Assembly: GCA_041628815.1 (NCBI GenBank)
Contig: JBFKOL010000028.1
Location: 1-22,421, forward strand
Length of the DNA: 22,421 bases
From: JBFKOL01 sp041628815
GTDB lineage: Bacteria; Bacteroidota; Bacteroidia; Chitinophagales; Saprospiraceae
Reading direction: 5' to 3'
Below the pieces are notes generated by a model that saw nothing but the letters and a program-made list of their open reading frames with translations, had not been told where the DNA came from and ran no database searches. Below are positions 1-7,861 of the stretch, piece after piece. Both the position numbers and the translations under genes were made by a program. Each line of letters opens with the position of its first letter. Within the stretch, counting starts at the first letter, position 1.

Positions 1-283
1 AAAATTTGGGCACTGCAATGAATCCACCTTTTCGCGATGGAACATTCTGCAGAGCTTCATCCTGGCTAAGTTCATTCCTGATCTCATCTTTTCTCAGGGC
101 ACTTGTCGAATGACCTACATGATGAAGAGGTTCCACTCCATCGGTGTTCACTTCCTGTAGTTTGTCAAACATGTCAACGATGGATTGCAGATCCTGGGTA
201 ATTTGTTGCTTTTCATGTTCGGCAAGCTTCAGTCTCGACAACTTTTCCAGGTGTGAAATTATAGTTTGATCAATTTTAGTCAT
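1..283 (-). CDS. gatC: Asp-tRNA(Asn)/Glu-tRNA(Gln) amidotransferase subunit C (3' end cut)
   Basis: Reading the minus strand from the ATG at 283-281 gives an open frame of 94 codons to the window edge. It begins MTKIDQTIISHLEKLSRLKL and ends with a segment like RKGGFIAVPKF. This fits GatC: an N-terminal helix with a hydrophobic LSRLKL stretch, a middle segment VEPLHHV (family: V.P..H), and a C-terminal segment like the family's ...FxVPK. GatC is normally about 95-100 residues, so only a few residues and the stop should be missing. In the family it stabilises GatA with GatB, which amidate misacylated Glu-tRNA(Gln) or Asp-tRNA(Asn). No gatA or gatB is in the window. No clear promoter was found in the 203 bp between this gene and the divergent kinase. 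Confidence 0.9.
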   Translation of the reverse strand, partial: MTKIDQTIISHLEKLSRLKLAEHEKQQITQDLQSIVDMFDKLQEVNTDGVEPLHHVGHSTSALRKDEIRNELSQDEALQNVPSRKGGFIAVPKF

Positions 284-486
284 ATAACTTTAGACAGAAT
301 GAAGGATGTCATCGGTAAACGTTTCCCGAATAGCCCATATAACCGAAAATCAGCACAAGATAATCACAAGGACCCAAAGAATCGACCATCGCAGATTGGG
401 CAGTCCATCGATCTGACAACTTTAGTTGACATAAGATTTTTGTGTGATGTGTGTATTGCCTAAGTTTACGTCGAAATGGCATCCTA
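284..486. other. Divergent intergenic region gatC / deoxynucleoside kinase
   Basis: About 200 bp separates the divergent gatC and kinase starts. I see no tRNA-like cloverleaf and no convincing open frame. A GTG at 451 and the TTG at 487 are both in frame with the kinase, so part of this stretch could be kinase coding sequence. The closest match to the TAnnTTTG element on the plus strand is GATTTTTG near 434-441, one mismatch and no good upstream partner. Confidence 0.5.
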
Positions 487-1122
487 TTGAGCACCCTGAA
501 ACATATCGCCGTTACCGGGAATATCGGAGCCGGAAAGACGACTTTGTGTGAAAAACTTTCCAAGCACTACAGGTGGGACGTCCAATACGAAGATGCATCT
601 TCCAATCCTTACCTGGATGATTTCTACCACGATATGAGGAGATGGTCTTTCAACCTCCAAATCTATTTTCTCAACAGTAGATACAATCAAATATTAAAGA
701 TCAAACACGGTGACAGGGTGGTCATCCAGGACAGGACCATCTATGAGGATGCATTCATCTTTGCTCCCAACCTATACGAGATGGGACTGATGGAGCAGCG
801 AGATTTCAACAATTACTTCTCGCTTTTCAAATCTATGTCAAGCCAAGTAGGACCACCAGACCTGCTTATATATCTTAAGGCAAGTATACCTACGCTGGTA
901 GCGCACATTCACGCTCGTGGCAGGGAATATGAAGGAAATATGAGTTTGGACTACTTGAAAAACTTGAACGAACGTTACGAAAATTGGATTGTCAATTACA
1001 GTGACGGCAATAAACTGATCATCAACGTCGACGAACTCGATTTTAAAGATAATCAAGAAGATTTTTCCAAGGTTTTAGAAATGGTCGATGCTCAATTGTA
1101 CGGTTTGTTTGATCATTCATGA
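487..1122 (+). CDS. Deoxynucleoside kinase (deoxyadenosine/deoxyguanosine kinase family)
   Basis: This enzyme phosphorylates deoxynucleosides to dNMPs in cytosolic salvage, using ATP or GTP. The protein opens with the Walker A loop GNIGAGKT (residues 11-18 from the TTG start). It then shows the family's QDRTIYEDAFIFAPN segment (DR of the base/sugar-binding site) and a later ARGREYEG stretch where the LID arginines lie. Length is about 211 residues, usual for Bacteroidota dNKs. The start is unclear: TTG at 487 puts the P-loop 10 residues in, as in relatives, while an in-frame GTG at 451 would add 12 residues. The stop overlaps the next gene in ATGA, so the two are probably translationally coupled. 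Substrate preference (dA, dG or broader) cannot be told from sequence alone. Confidence 0.88.
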   Translation: MSTLKHIAVTGNIGAGKTTLCEKLSKHYRWDVQYEDASSNPYLDDFYHDMRRWSFNLQIYFLNSRYNQILKIKHGDRVVIQDRTIYEDAFIFAPNLYEMGLMEQRDFNNYFSLFKSMSSQVGPPDLLIYLKASIPTLVAHIHARGREYEGNMSLDYLKNLNERYENWIVNYSDGNKLIINVDELDFKDNQEDFSKVLEMVDAQLYGLFDHS

Positions 1123-1781
1123 GAGAAGAATTGATGTCACTGATGGAAGAGGTCCGAAGGGCAAACGCACGCCTGATAGCCGTTTCAAAAACGCGCACCC
1201 CGGAAGAAATCAAAAGAGCCTATGACCTTGGGCTTCGGGACTTTGGCGAAAACCGCGTCCAGGAACTTTTGGGCAAGTACGAGCAACTGCCAGCAGATAT
1301 TCATTGGCACCTCATAGGGCACCTTCAAAAAAATAAAGTCAAATACATTGCACCTTTTATTGCCTGTATTCATTCAGTCGATTCGTTGGATCTGCTCAAG
1401 GTAATTGACAAGGAAGGATTTAAGAATCAACGGATTATCCCCGTTCTTCTTCAGATTAAAATTGCCGAGGAAGAGACGAAATACGGCCTCGATGAACCGG
1501 GAGCCGAAGACATCCTTGCATCCTATGTTAAAGGTGCATTTCCGCATGTCCGCATCGTTGGATTGATGGGTATGGCAACATTCACCGAAGACCTCGGTAA
1601 GGTGCGTCTTGAATTTCGCAAGTTGGCCAGATTCCTAGAACTTGTAAAAAAGAAACATCCCGATTATGCAGGAGAATGGTCCGAGTTATCCATGGGTATG
1701 TCCTCCGACTTTGAGGCAGCCCTAGAAGAAGGATCTACCATGGTCCGCATAGGAACCCTGATATTTGGCCCCAGGGACTAA
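1119..1781 (+). CDS. YggS/PLPBP-family pyridoxal 5'-phosphate homeostasis protein
   Basis: This 220-residue TIM-barrel-like protein matches the YggS/PROSC family, which binds PLP and buffers vitamin B6 without known catalysis. PLP would sit on Lys24 in AVSKTRTPEEI. Other family blocks are FGENRVQELL, HWHLIGHLQKNK, LMGMATF, LSMGMSSDFEAAL and the terminal VRIGTLIFG that cups the phosphate. The length is slightly under the usual 225-235. The ATG at 1119 overlaps the kinase stop, and the TAA (1779-1781) overlaps the stop of the convergent FG-GAP gene, so there is no room for a terminator between them. Confidence 0.93.
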   Translation: MREELMSLMEEVRRANARLIAVSKTRTPEEIKRAYDLGLRDFGENRVQELLGKYEQLPADIHWHLIGHLQKNKVKYIAPFIACIHSVDSLDLLKVIDKEGFKNQRIIPVLLQIKIAEEETKYGLDEPGAEDILASYVKGAFPHVRIVGLMGMATFTEDLGKVRLEFRKLARFLELVKKKHPDYAGEWSELSMGMSSDFEAALEEGSTMVRIGTLIFGPRD

Positions 1782-4063
1782 ATTTTCATCCATAGAACAT
1801 TGTACATCCGCCCATTCATCCTACCCGTGATCACATAAATACCAGATGGGATGTCGGTCACATCAATGGTGTCGTTGTTGATCACCCTCTCAAAGACTGA
1901 CTTTCCATCGACGTTGGAAAACCTGACCGTCATTTCCGGGGTTTTTATTCCGTCAAAATGCAGAATTTTAGTAGATGTACCGGCTGGATTCGGATAAATT
2001 TTTGGTGGGATGGACATTGTTGTGTTTTCTACCGCTACGCTGGAACGGAAGGCCAAATCCGTATCATACACTGCAACTCCCCCTCGCCTGGTGCCTACCA
2101 CAATCTCATATAGGGCATCATCGTCAATGTCATCGAGGTCCACCGCGACAAGGTTACCTTCCCGTATCTCACCCAGAAAATCGGTAACTCTTTTCATGCT
2201 GTCCCTGCTGTTGTCGCTATGTGCCTCAAAAAGGTGAATCCTGCCACTTTCCGTTCCTACAGCAGTCAGTACTTTCTCCTGGGATTCAAACAACCGCGGT
2301 GCACTGAAATTGTTGACAAAACCTTGTTCCTTCGTATTGATCTGTCCGAAAAGTCCATTGTTGGGCGACGCTTCAATATCGGCTATGAAATCTGCAGAGC
2401 CCAGCGTTCCCACATTCTGAAAATAATTGACCGAACCTCTCTGCCCATCTATCGAATTGAAGTTTTGCTCCCCAATTACCAAATCTCCCAATCCGTCGTT
2501 ATTAAAATCAAAAATATCAGGGCGCGCCCAGGCACTTACTTTGATTCCAAAAGCGCCGTAAACGGGTACATCGTAATCCAGAACTGCTGTTCCAGAGAGA
2601 TTTTCTAAATAGTAAAGCCTTCCGGTATCATCTCCAATGACCGCGTCGATGTCGTCATCTCCATCAATGTCGCCAAAGGCTGGTGAAAAGTACCTGGATG
2701 CAGAAGAAAAAGCTCGCATCCCGAGATAGTCGTCATTTACAAGATGAAACTCAGCATGAGACGCACTACCGCGATTTTCGTATAAAAGCAACCCTGGGTT
2801 GCGAGTGATGCCATCGGGTGACAAACCACCCGTCCCTATTACCAAATCCATCAATCCATCATCGTTGTAATCCAGGAAGCACGGGCTGGAATGCCCTCCA
2901 GTATGTACCATCGTCCCTACCAGGAAATTCTTGTCGACAAGCTCATAGCTGCCAGGTGTCTCATCAGACTTCACATACTTCCAGATGTGGTTGATATTTT
3001 GGGATGCTATCCGGTCGTTGGGGGCTACGATCAACTCCTGCTCTGGCGTCCTGTCGATATTCTCAAGAAAAGCAGCGTTGAAGAGTTCAATAGACACTGC
3101 CTCAGCACCATCCGGGGCATAGGAAGGCACAGACTGAACCATCCAGGCATTGTCGATAGTCCCGCCATTGACGAGGAACACTAATCCATTGTACGAGATG
3201 TCACCAATGAGAAGATCCATCAAACCGTCCTCATTGACATCTACGGAGGTGACCGTAGAGCCCGCATGACGCAACTGAACGACTGGGTCTGTTAAAAAAG
3301 AAGCACATTGCCCTGGATCTGTCGACAATATCACCTCCTGCGAAAAACCGCTTTCAAGAAATTTGCCGTAGCAAGGATCGGCAAGGGTAAATTCGAAGGT
3401 CTCATCGCTCAGATTGCGCTCTACCCTCATATTTTTGTATAAAAACACAGTCGTACCTGATGGCTCGAAAGCCAGGATGTCAAGATCGCCATCCTGGTCC
3501 AAATCTCTGATTTCCGGAAGATCCACGACGCTTACAAAAATTTGAGACTGACCATTGCCGATGGGCACATAGAGTATGTCGAAGTCACGGTCAGGAAAAG
3601 GGACAATGCGATAATTGAGAAGGCCATCTTCAATATAACCCTGCCATACTTCAATACCAGGTATGGCTGCCTGGGTCGGTGAACAGAAAATATCTTTTAT
3701 GCCGTCATCGTTGAAGTCCCTGAGTAACATCCAGTTTTCTACCGGGGGAAAAATATTCTTGAACTGCGGTGAATAGCTTTTGATAGATGCATCATCCGGA
3801 TCGCTGAGAAATGGCAAAGCGATTTTGCCCTCCCTTTCAAATACCACCAAATCATCGATTCCGTCCAGGTTCAAGTCAACAGTGCTGAACTGAGGAGTCC
3901 TGAGCCCCCCTGCCATGGCATTGAGGAGGACTATTCCTTCTTCAATAAAAGTTACATCTGCCAAGTAATAGGACTGGCCACCACCCGGTATCATCCACGT
4001 TAACAAAGCAACCAGGCTGTACAATAGCCTATTCATAGCATTTATAACGGATGTTCTTTTCAT
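1778..4063 (-). CDS. Secreted FG-GAP/VCBS repeat protein with type IX sorting domain
   Basis: A predicted signal peptide (hydrophobic core LLYSLVALLTWMI) is followed by a beta-propeller-like body. At least seven calcium-loop repeats of the D.N.DG..DLVIG type are visible, for example DLNLDGIDDLVVF, DFNDDGIKDIF, DLDQDGDLDIL, DVNEDGLMDLLIGD, DYNDDGLMDLVIG, DIDGDDDIDAVIGD and DFNNDGLGDLVIG. The last about 75 residues start at IYPNPAGTSTKI and run to LWMKI, which is the type A T9SS C-terminal domain (PNP motif, late DIPSGIYVITG strand). The product should therefore be exported through the Sec and Por pathways to the cell surface or medium. Ligand and function are unknown; FG-GAP folds are often adhesive. 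The start is uncertain: ATG at 4063 is used here, ATG at 4036 also leaves a good signal peptide, and the open frame reaches 4216. Confidence 0.88.
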   Translation of the reverse strand: MKRTSVINAMNRLLYSLVALLTWMIPGGGQSYYLADVTFIEEGIVLLNAMAGGLRTPQFSTVDLNLDGIDDLVVFEREGKIALPFLSDPDDASIKSYSPQFKNIFPPVENWMLLRDFNDDGIKDIFCSPTQAAIPGIEVWQGYIEDGLLNYRIVPFPDRDFDILYVPIGNGQSQIFVSVVDLPEIRDLDQDGDLDILAFEPSGTTVFLYKNMRVERNLSDETFEFTLADPCYGKFLESGFSQEVILSTDPGQCASFLTDPVVQLRHAGSTVTSVDVNEDGLMDLLIGDISYNGLVFLVNGGTIDNAWMVQSVPSYAPDGAEAVSIELFNAAFLENIDRTPEQELIVAPNDRIASQNINHIWKYVKSDETPGSYELVDKNFLVGTMVHTGGHSSPCFLDYNDDGLMDLVIGTGGLSPDGITRNPGLLLYENRGSASHAEFHLVNDDYLGMRAFSSASRYFSPAFGDIDGDDDIDAVIGDDTGRLYYLENLSGTAVLDYDVPVYGAFGIKVSAWARPDIFDFNNDGLGDLVIGEQNFNSIDGQRGSVNYFQNVGTLGSADFIADIEASPNNGLFGQINTKEQGFVNNFSAPRLFESQEKVLTAVGTESGRIHLFEAHSDNSRDSMKRVTDFLGEIREGNLVAVDLDDIDDDALYEIVVGTRRGGVAVYDTDLAFRSSVAVENTTMSIPPKIYPNPAGTSTKILHFDGIKTPEMTVRFSNVDGKSVFERVINNDTIDVTDIPSGIYVITGRMNGRMYNVLWMKI

Positions 4064-4246
4064 TCGATTATGACGAGGTGATATAATGAAATATTGACCA
4101 TCAATGGTATACTTCAAAATGAGAAGTTGCGTTTTTGGGATGTCTCTTTTGTGTATTGTGTCAAAAAGAACCATCTCATTACTAAAGAAATTTTCTTCAA
4201 GTATTAAAAAATTCAATAATACGAATAGGGGGAAGATTCTTCAGCA
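4064..4246. other. Divergent intergenic region FG-GAP gene / tonB-like gene
   Basis: About 180 AT-rich bases lie between two divergent envelope genes, so promoters for both should be here. No exact TAnnTTTG element was found on either strand. The one strong signal is the purine run AGGGGGA at 4227-4233, 13 bases before the TTG at 4247, an unusually SD-like sequence for this genome. A short inverted repeat ACCAT-CA-ATGGT occurs at 4097-4108; it is too short to interpret. Confidence 0.35.
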
Positions 4247-5320
4247 TTGTCATTTAAAATAATGAATATGCAGGTAAACCAGGTAACAGACAGTACGTGG
4301 AACAAGTCTCTCAGGACTTCAATCATTGTCCATGTCTTCATTCTTCTGCTGTCCTGGCTTTTTAGACTGCATGATGACCCCACTCAGGATATTGACAATC
4401 AATATGCTGTGACCGTGAGTTTTCAAAACGTCGATTTTCGGAATACCAGAAGTTCTAACAGCACACAAAGTCGCAGTACCACCGGTCAGCAAAGAGCCAA
4501 GTCCGAGGCGCCACAAAAACTCGAAGCGGCAAAAAAAGAAGCCATCGAAGTGCCAAAACCGGTTCCTCCCAAGCCGACACCTGTCCCACCCCAGGAAAAC
4601 CCTCAACCTTCCGAGCCGGTTTTCAGCGAGTCTACGATAGAGGAGAGTGATATTCAGGCTATCGAAGAAGAAATACCTGTCGAAGAGCCTGAACCTGAAT
4701 ACATCCCTGAAGACATCCCTGAACCGGTACCATTAGAAGAGGCAGTCATATTAAACCCTGAACTTCCCAGCATCGAAGATATCATCGGCAGCATTGATGA
4801 CGATCCTGTTGAAACAGAAGAAGAGACCAACGTAAAATCAGAGGTACCGGGAACCGGTGAGGCATCCAGCAGCCAGGATGGCACTTCGGACAGTGATCCT
4901 TCACTGAAAGACGGATCCGACAGCGGTACGGGAAAATCCAATACCGGCGATGGCCAAGGAGCGGACCGCGAAGGTTCTGATAGGGATAGTGGACGCGGAA
5001 CAGCTGATCACGGAGAAGGGGAATTCGACGCATCAGGAGATGGCATTTTTGGTCGTAAAGTCATTCACCATCCCTATGACGAACTATCTAAGGTTTATGC
5101 CAAATCGGGCAAAATTTGGATCAAAACTTGCATCAACCCAATGGGTCGCGTGACCTATGTTGAAATTGATGAACTGAATACCACCGTAAAGGATTACACC
5201 ATCTTGCGAAATGCATTGGAAGCTGCAAGGAAGTACAGATTCGAAAATGACTTTACTGCGCCAAAGGAACAATGCGGCGTTATCCGCATCAACGTGGAAA
5301 ACTTCAGGGGTGTACGATAA
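4247..5320 (+). CDS. TonB-like energy transducer with acidic and Ser/Asp/Gly-rich linker
   Basis: The architecture is TonB-like. A short cytoplasmic N-terminus is followed by one membrane helix (about 24-40, SIIVHVFILLLSWLF), a Pro/Glu-rich stretch (about 101-165, with PKPVPPKPTPVPP then VPVEEPEPEYIPEDIPEP-like sequence), a Ser/Asp/Gly-rich stretch (about 200-267) and a folded C-terminal domain (about 268-357). The last domain contains KIWIKTCINPMGRVTYVEID and NALEAARKYRFE, typical of Bacteroidota TonB C-terminal domains. TonB passes proton-motive-force energy from ExbB/ExbD to outer-membrane receptors; no exbB/exbD is in view. Two cysteines (295 and 343) could form a periplasmic disulfide. 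The start is either TTG 4247, which has the purine run AGGGGGA 13 bases upstream, or ATG 4262. It ends 8 bp from the convergent next gene. Confidence 0.78.
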   Translation: MSFKIMNMQVNQVTDSTWNKSLRTSIIVHVFILLLSWLFRLHDDPTQDIDNQYAVTVSFQNVDFRNTRSSNSTQSRSTTGQQRAKSEAPQKLEAAKKEAIEVPKPVPPKPTPVPPQENPQPSEPVFSESTIEESDIQAIEEEIPVEEPEPEYIPEDIPEPVPLEEAVILNPELPSIEDIIGSIDDDPVETEEETNVKSEVPGTGEASSSQDGTSDSDPSLKDGSDSGTGKSNTGDGQGADREGSDRDSGRGTADHGEGEFDASGDGIFGRKVIHHPYDELSKVYAKSGKIWIKTCINPMGRVTYVEIDELNTTVKDYTILRNALEAARKYRFENDFTAPKEQCGVIRINVENFRGVR

Positions 5321-5328
5321 CAGAAAAA

Positions 5329-6171
5329 TCAATTCTTCGTCCGACCAAAAAGATCTTTGGTATTATCTCGCCCGCTTCTTGGCGGTGTGGTCAAGACTTC
5401 ATGATAGAGTTTATCAATCAATTTCATTTTACCATTTTCCAGCATATAAGCCCTATAACTTCCGTCGGGAACCATCGCAGAACCCTGGCCTGGCATCCTT
5501 CCCATAACCTGGATGAGATGGTCGAAAACAAGTTGTTGGCTCTCGTCGACATAATTGAGGGTAACATAACTGTCTGCACTGTATTCAAGTAACATCCTGT
5601 ACGCATAATCTTCGCCACCTTCTTCAGTTTGGAAAACGGGAAAGCCCAGGGTAGCCTCATCCTCATCGAATCGTATCACTTCGGCGGTCTTCAACTTTGT
5701 ATATTGATCTAACTGTCTAAATGTGAGCAAAATATACATGTCTTCTTCAAGTGGTTTAACATCGTAAATAATGCCTCCCTGCCATTCCTGCCATGCTATT
5801 TCGCGTTTCAACGCCATTCCCAAATCACCCGAAGACTTGCTAAAGGATTTTACATTATTGTCTTTCTTCTGTATGATCCCTCTGTAGGCGTATTTAGATG
5901 CTCCGAGATCGATTTGCCAGGATACGATGCGAAAGGTACTGTCGGGAGGATAAGAGACTACCAACCATTTCAAGGCATCCAGAGATTGGTCAAAGGAATA
6001 CGTATCCTGCAGCGACTGCATGAACATGGGCTCAAACTTAGAGGCAGCAAAACGCCTGTGCTCCGGCAGATCGGCATTGACCATGGCATCTGCATAAAAC
6101 ATCAGGCCCTGGCCACTTAGAGCAAGACCAACCATCCAGAAGAATGGTAACAAAATCATTCTGAAGTTCAT
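5329..6171 (-). CDS. Unknown secreted/periplasmic protein of the mdh operon
   Basis: I do not recognise the family. The 280-residue protein starts MNFRMILLPFFWMVGLALSG, a likely Sec signal peptide cleaved around residues 19-21. The mature part has no further membrane segment and no Cys. It includes a WLVVSYPPDSTFRIVSWQID block, an EWQGGIIYDVKPLEEDMYILL block, and late beta-rich sequence with YVTLNYVDE and DGSYRAYMLENGKMKLIDK. The pattern suggests a mixed or beta-rich periplasmic protein. The C-terminus (TPPRSGRDNTKDLFGRTKN) lacks a T9SS sorting domain. It is the third gene after mdh and the PRXL2-like gene, with a 55 bp gap from the latter, and is probably co-transcribed. Confidence 0.72.
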   Translation of the reverse strand: MNFRMILLPFFWMVGLALSGQGLMFYADAMVNADLPEHRRFAASKFEPMFMQSLQDTYSFDQSLDALKWLVVSYPPDSTFRIVSWQIDLGASKYAYRGIIQKKDNNVKSFSKSSGDLGMALKREIAWQEWQGGIIYDVKPLEEDMYILLTFRQLDQYTKLKTAEVIRFDEDEATLGFPVFQTEEGGEDYAYRMLLEYSADSYVTLNYVDESQQLVFDHLIQVMGRMPGQGSAMVPDGSYRAYMLENGKMKLIDKLYHEVLTTPPRSGRDNTKDLFGRTKN

Positions 6172-6226
6172 GGTGCCTGAATTTTGTTAGGTAACGAACG
6201 GAAGACATAAATCCGTATATCGGTCG

Positions 6227-6757
6227 TCACGCGGCGCAACAATCAATGAGGTCTAAATAGTTGGGGCGATCCGAAATACGGGAGTGAACAAATTGTTCGC
6301 GTATTTTTCCGTTCAGAATGTAGAATACACCTGGCATCTGGAGCCCGTCGCCAATTTGCTTGAACGAAAAAGAATTACCTTCTAAGACGGTACTTTGGAT
6401 ACCTCGCAACCAAATCTGAAGGCCGTAAAGTTGGTTGAAATTACCTTTTAGTAATCCGAACTGCTCATAAATGTCACACTCCGGATCAGCCACGTGCTGA
6501 ACACCTTGAAGACCATAATCATTGAAATACGAATCAGCAGTGATTTTATCCGACATGTGCACAAATACGATTTGCACACCACGCTTTTCGATGGCATTTC
6601 TATTCTTTGCAAGATCTTTCATGGCCTCCCGACAGAAAATGCAGCCAAAATGCCTTAAAAACACCAACAGTACCGGACCCTTATTGGAAAGGTCTAACAG
6701 GGAAATTCCCTGGTTTGTCTTAATCTGTGACAAGTCATCGGGAGATACAGAGTTCAT
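6227..6757 (-). CDS. PRXL2/AhpC-TSA_2-type thioredoxin-fold redox protein
   Basis: The 176-residue protein has a thioredoxin-like fold signature: GPVLLVFLRHFGCIFCREAM carries CxxC at Cys39/Cys42 after a beta strand, followed by GVQIVFVHMSD. This matches the peroxiredoxin-like-2 / AhpC-TSA_2 group (SelL-related), thought to be thiol-dependent redox proteins, with poorly known substrates. The later QMPGVFYILNGKI segment fits the family's cis-proline region. No signal peptide is seen, so it is probably cytosolic. The C-terminus ends in adjacent cysteines (Cys173-Cys174, DLIDCCAA), which are not needed for the fold and could be an extra redox or metal site. It begins 13 bp after the mdh stop, so it is likely in the mdh transcript. 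Confidence 0.82.
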   Translation of the reverse strand: MNSVSPDDLSQIKTNQGISLLDLSNKGPVLLVFLRHFGCIFCREAMKDLAKNRNAIEKRGVQIVFVHMSDKITADSYFNDYGLQGVQHVADPECDIYEQFGLLKGNFNQLYGLQIWLRGIQSTVLEGNSFSFKQIGDGLQMPGVFYILNGKIREQFVHSRISDRPNYLDLIDCCAA

Positions 6758-6770
6758 AACAGTATGGTTT

Positions 6771-7700
6771 TTATGAGTTCATCTGATCGAATGTCTTCAT
6801 TACTGCCCTCACGTGATCAGCTGACTCATTCAACAACTTGGACTCTTCCTTGTTCAATTTTATCTCTATAACTTGTTCGATACCTTTTTTTCCCAGTTTT
6901 ACAGGCACACCAAGGTACACATCATCCATTCCGTACTCGCCGTTCAGCTTAACACAACAGGGGAAAATCCGGTTTTCATCTTTAACAATTGCTTCTACCA
7001 TTTGGGCTGCTGCTGCACCGGGTGCATACCAAGCAGATGTCTCCATGAGCTTTACCAACTCGCCACCTCCTTTTTTGGTCCTTTCTACAATCGCATCCAA
7101 TTTAGCGCTATCAACAAGTTCGGTAACCGGTATGCCGGCGACGGTCGTATACCTTGGCAAAGGCACCATGGTGTCGCCATGCCCACCAAGCAGTAATGCC
7201 TGAATATCCTTAGGAGATACGTCGAGTTCGCTTGCCAGAAAAGCTCTGTAGCGCGCAGTATCCAGGATGCCTGCCATGCCGAAAACACGCTTATCACTCA
7301 ACTTCGATGATACATGGGCGGCATAAGTCATGACATCCAGTGGATTCGAAACGATGATAATGATGGGATTCGGTGAATGTTCCAATATGGAGTTGGTCAC
7401 GGAAGTAACGATTTTGGCATTGGTAGCAATCAGGTCATCTCGGCTCATACCGGGACGACGTGGAATGCCTGCTGTGATCACAACGATGTCAGAACCTTTT
7501 GTCTTTTGATAATCTTCGGTCCCGATCAAGCGCGTGCTGTAATGATCGATGGGAGCTTGTTGCCAGCTGTCAAGAGCCTTGCCCCTCGCGAGGTCACCCT
7601 TAATGTCCAATAAAACAATTTCTTTAACAATATCTTTGTGCGCCAGGACGTTTGCGACGGTGGCTCCAACATTGCCTGCACCCACTACGGTTACTTTCAT
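6771..7700 (-). CDS. mdh: Malate dehydrogenase, NAD-dependent (LDH-like type)
   Basis: This is the TCA enzyme that interconverts malate and oxaloacetate with NAD. From the ATG at 7700 the protein has 309 residues, the usual length for the LDH-like MDH group. It shows the Rossmann glycine motif GAGNVG (7-12) and Asp32, which binds the NAD ribose. The substrate loop RRPGMSRDD (81-89) carries Arg as expected for malate rather than lactate. ILDTARYR contains the proton-relay Asp147 and Arg150, and GGHGDTMVP contains catalytic His174. The open frame extends upstream to 7796, but MKVTVVGAGNVG is the homologous start and has an A-rich leader. It heads a probable mdh/PRXL2/unknown operon, and a -7 element lies 25-32 bases upstream. 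Confidence 0.96.
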   Translation of the reverse strand: MKVTVVGAGNVGATVANVLAHKDIVKEIVLLDIKGDLARGKALDSWQQAPIDHYSTRLIGTEDYQKTKGSDIVVITAGIPRRPGMSRDDLIATNAKIVTSVTNSILEHSPNPIIIIVSNPLDVMTYAAHVSSKLSDKRVFGMAGILDTARYRAFLASELDVSPKDIQALLLGGHGDTMVPLPRYTTVAGIPVTELVDSAKLDAIVERTKKGGGELVKLMETSAWYAPGAAAAQMVEAIVKDENRIFPCCVKLNGEYGMDDVYLGVPVKLGKKGIEQVIEIKLNKEESKLLNESADHVRAVMKTFDQMNS

Positions 7701-7724
7701 GATTTCTGATTTTCGGTTAAGCCG

Positions 7725-7732
7725 CAAAGGTA
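7725..7732 (-). promoter_or_regulatory. Candidate mdh promoter -7 element
   Basis: The minus strand reads TACCTTTG, an exact match to the Bacteroidota -7 consensus TAnnTTTG. Transcription would start near 7718, leaving a leader of about 18 nt before the ATG at 7700. No clear TTTG -33 box is visible at the usual distance, so a regulator may assist. This is a sequence match only. Confidence 0.55.
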
Positions 7733-7853
7733 TCGGTCTTTCCTCAATTTTGTCGGAAAAGCCTTCGGAATCTTGCTCATATCTTCGTTGTACCACCTCC
7801 TTGATATTAAGTATTGACCGCTGTTCGGGACACTACATTATCAATCAAAATTC

Positions 7854-7861
7854 TACATTTG
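7854..7861 (+). promoter_or_regulatory. Candidate sucC promoter -7 element
   Basis: TACATTTG matches TAnnTTTG exactly. The predicted start near 7868 gives a leader of about 13 nt before the ATG at 7881. As with mdh, the -33 position is weak. The two -7 elements lie on opposite strands about 120 bp apart in the shared 180 bp region. Confidence 0.55.

Noticed and set aside
290..415. Minus-strand reading with a hydrophobic stretch (like RWSILWVLVIILC) between gatC and the kinase
   Set aside because: It is broken by a stop, has no start codon in frame and would need a frameshift. It could be a decayed small membrane gene, but chance is as likely.
266..463. Plus-strand open frame of 65 codons over the gatC start
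   Set aside because: It overlaps gatC in antisense, has low-complexity basic sequence, and resembles no protein.
2219..3184. Plus-strand open frames of 129 and 97 codons inside the FG-GAP gene
   Set aside because: They lie antisense to repeat-encoding sequence and carry no recognisable protein features.
4080..4090. TATAAT sequence resembling an E. coli -10 box
   Set aside because: There is no matching -35, the region is AT-rich, and this phylum uses TAnnTTTG.
4097..4108. Short inverted repeat ACCAT-CA-ATGGT as an operator
   Set aside because: Five base pairs is expected by chance in a window this size.
4064..4216. N-terminal extension of the FG-GAP protein to 4216
   Set aside because: The extra 51 residues would hide the signal peptide, and this stretch should hold promoters for two divergent genes.
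4654..4941. Serine/glycine-rich 95-codon antisense frame within the TonB-like gene
   Set aside because: Its composition is the complement of the Glu/Asp/Ser-rich linker codons, so it is an artefact of the linker.
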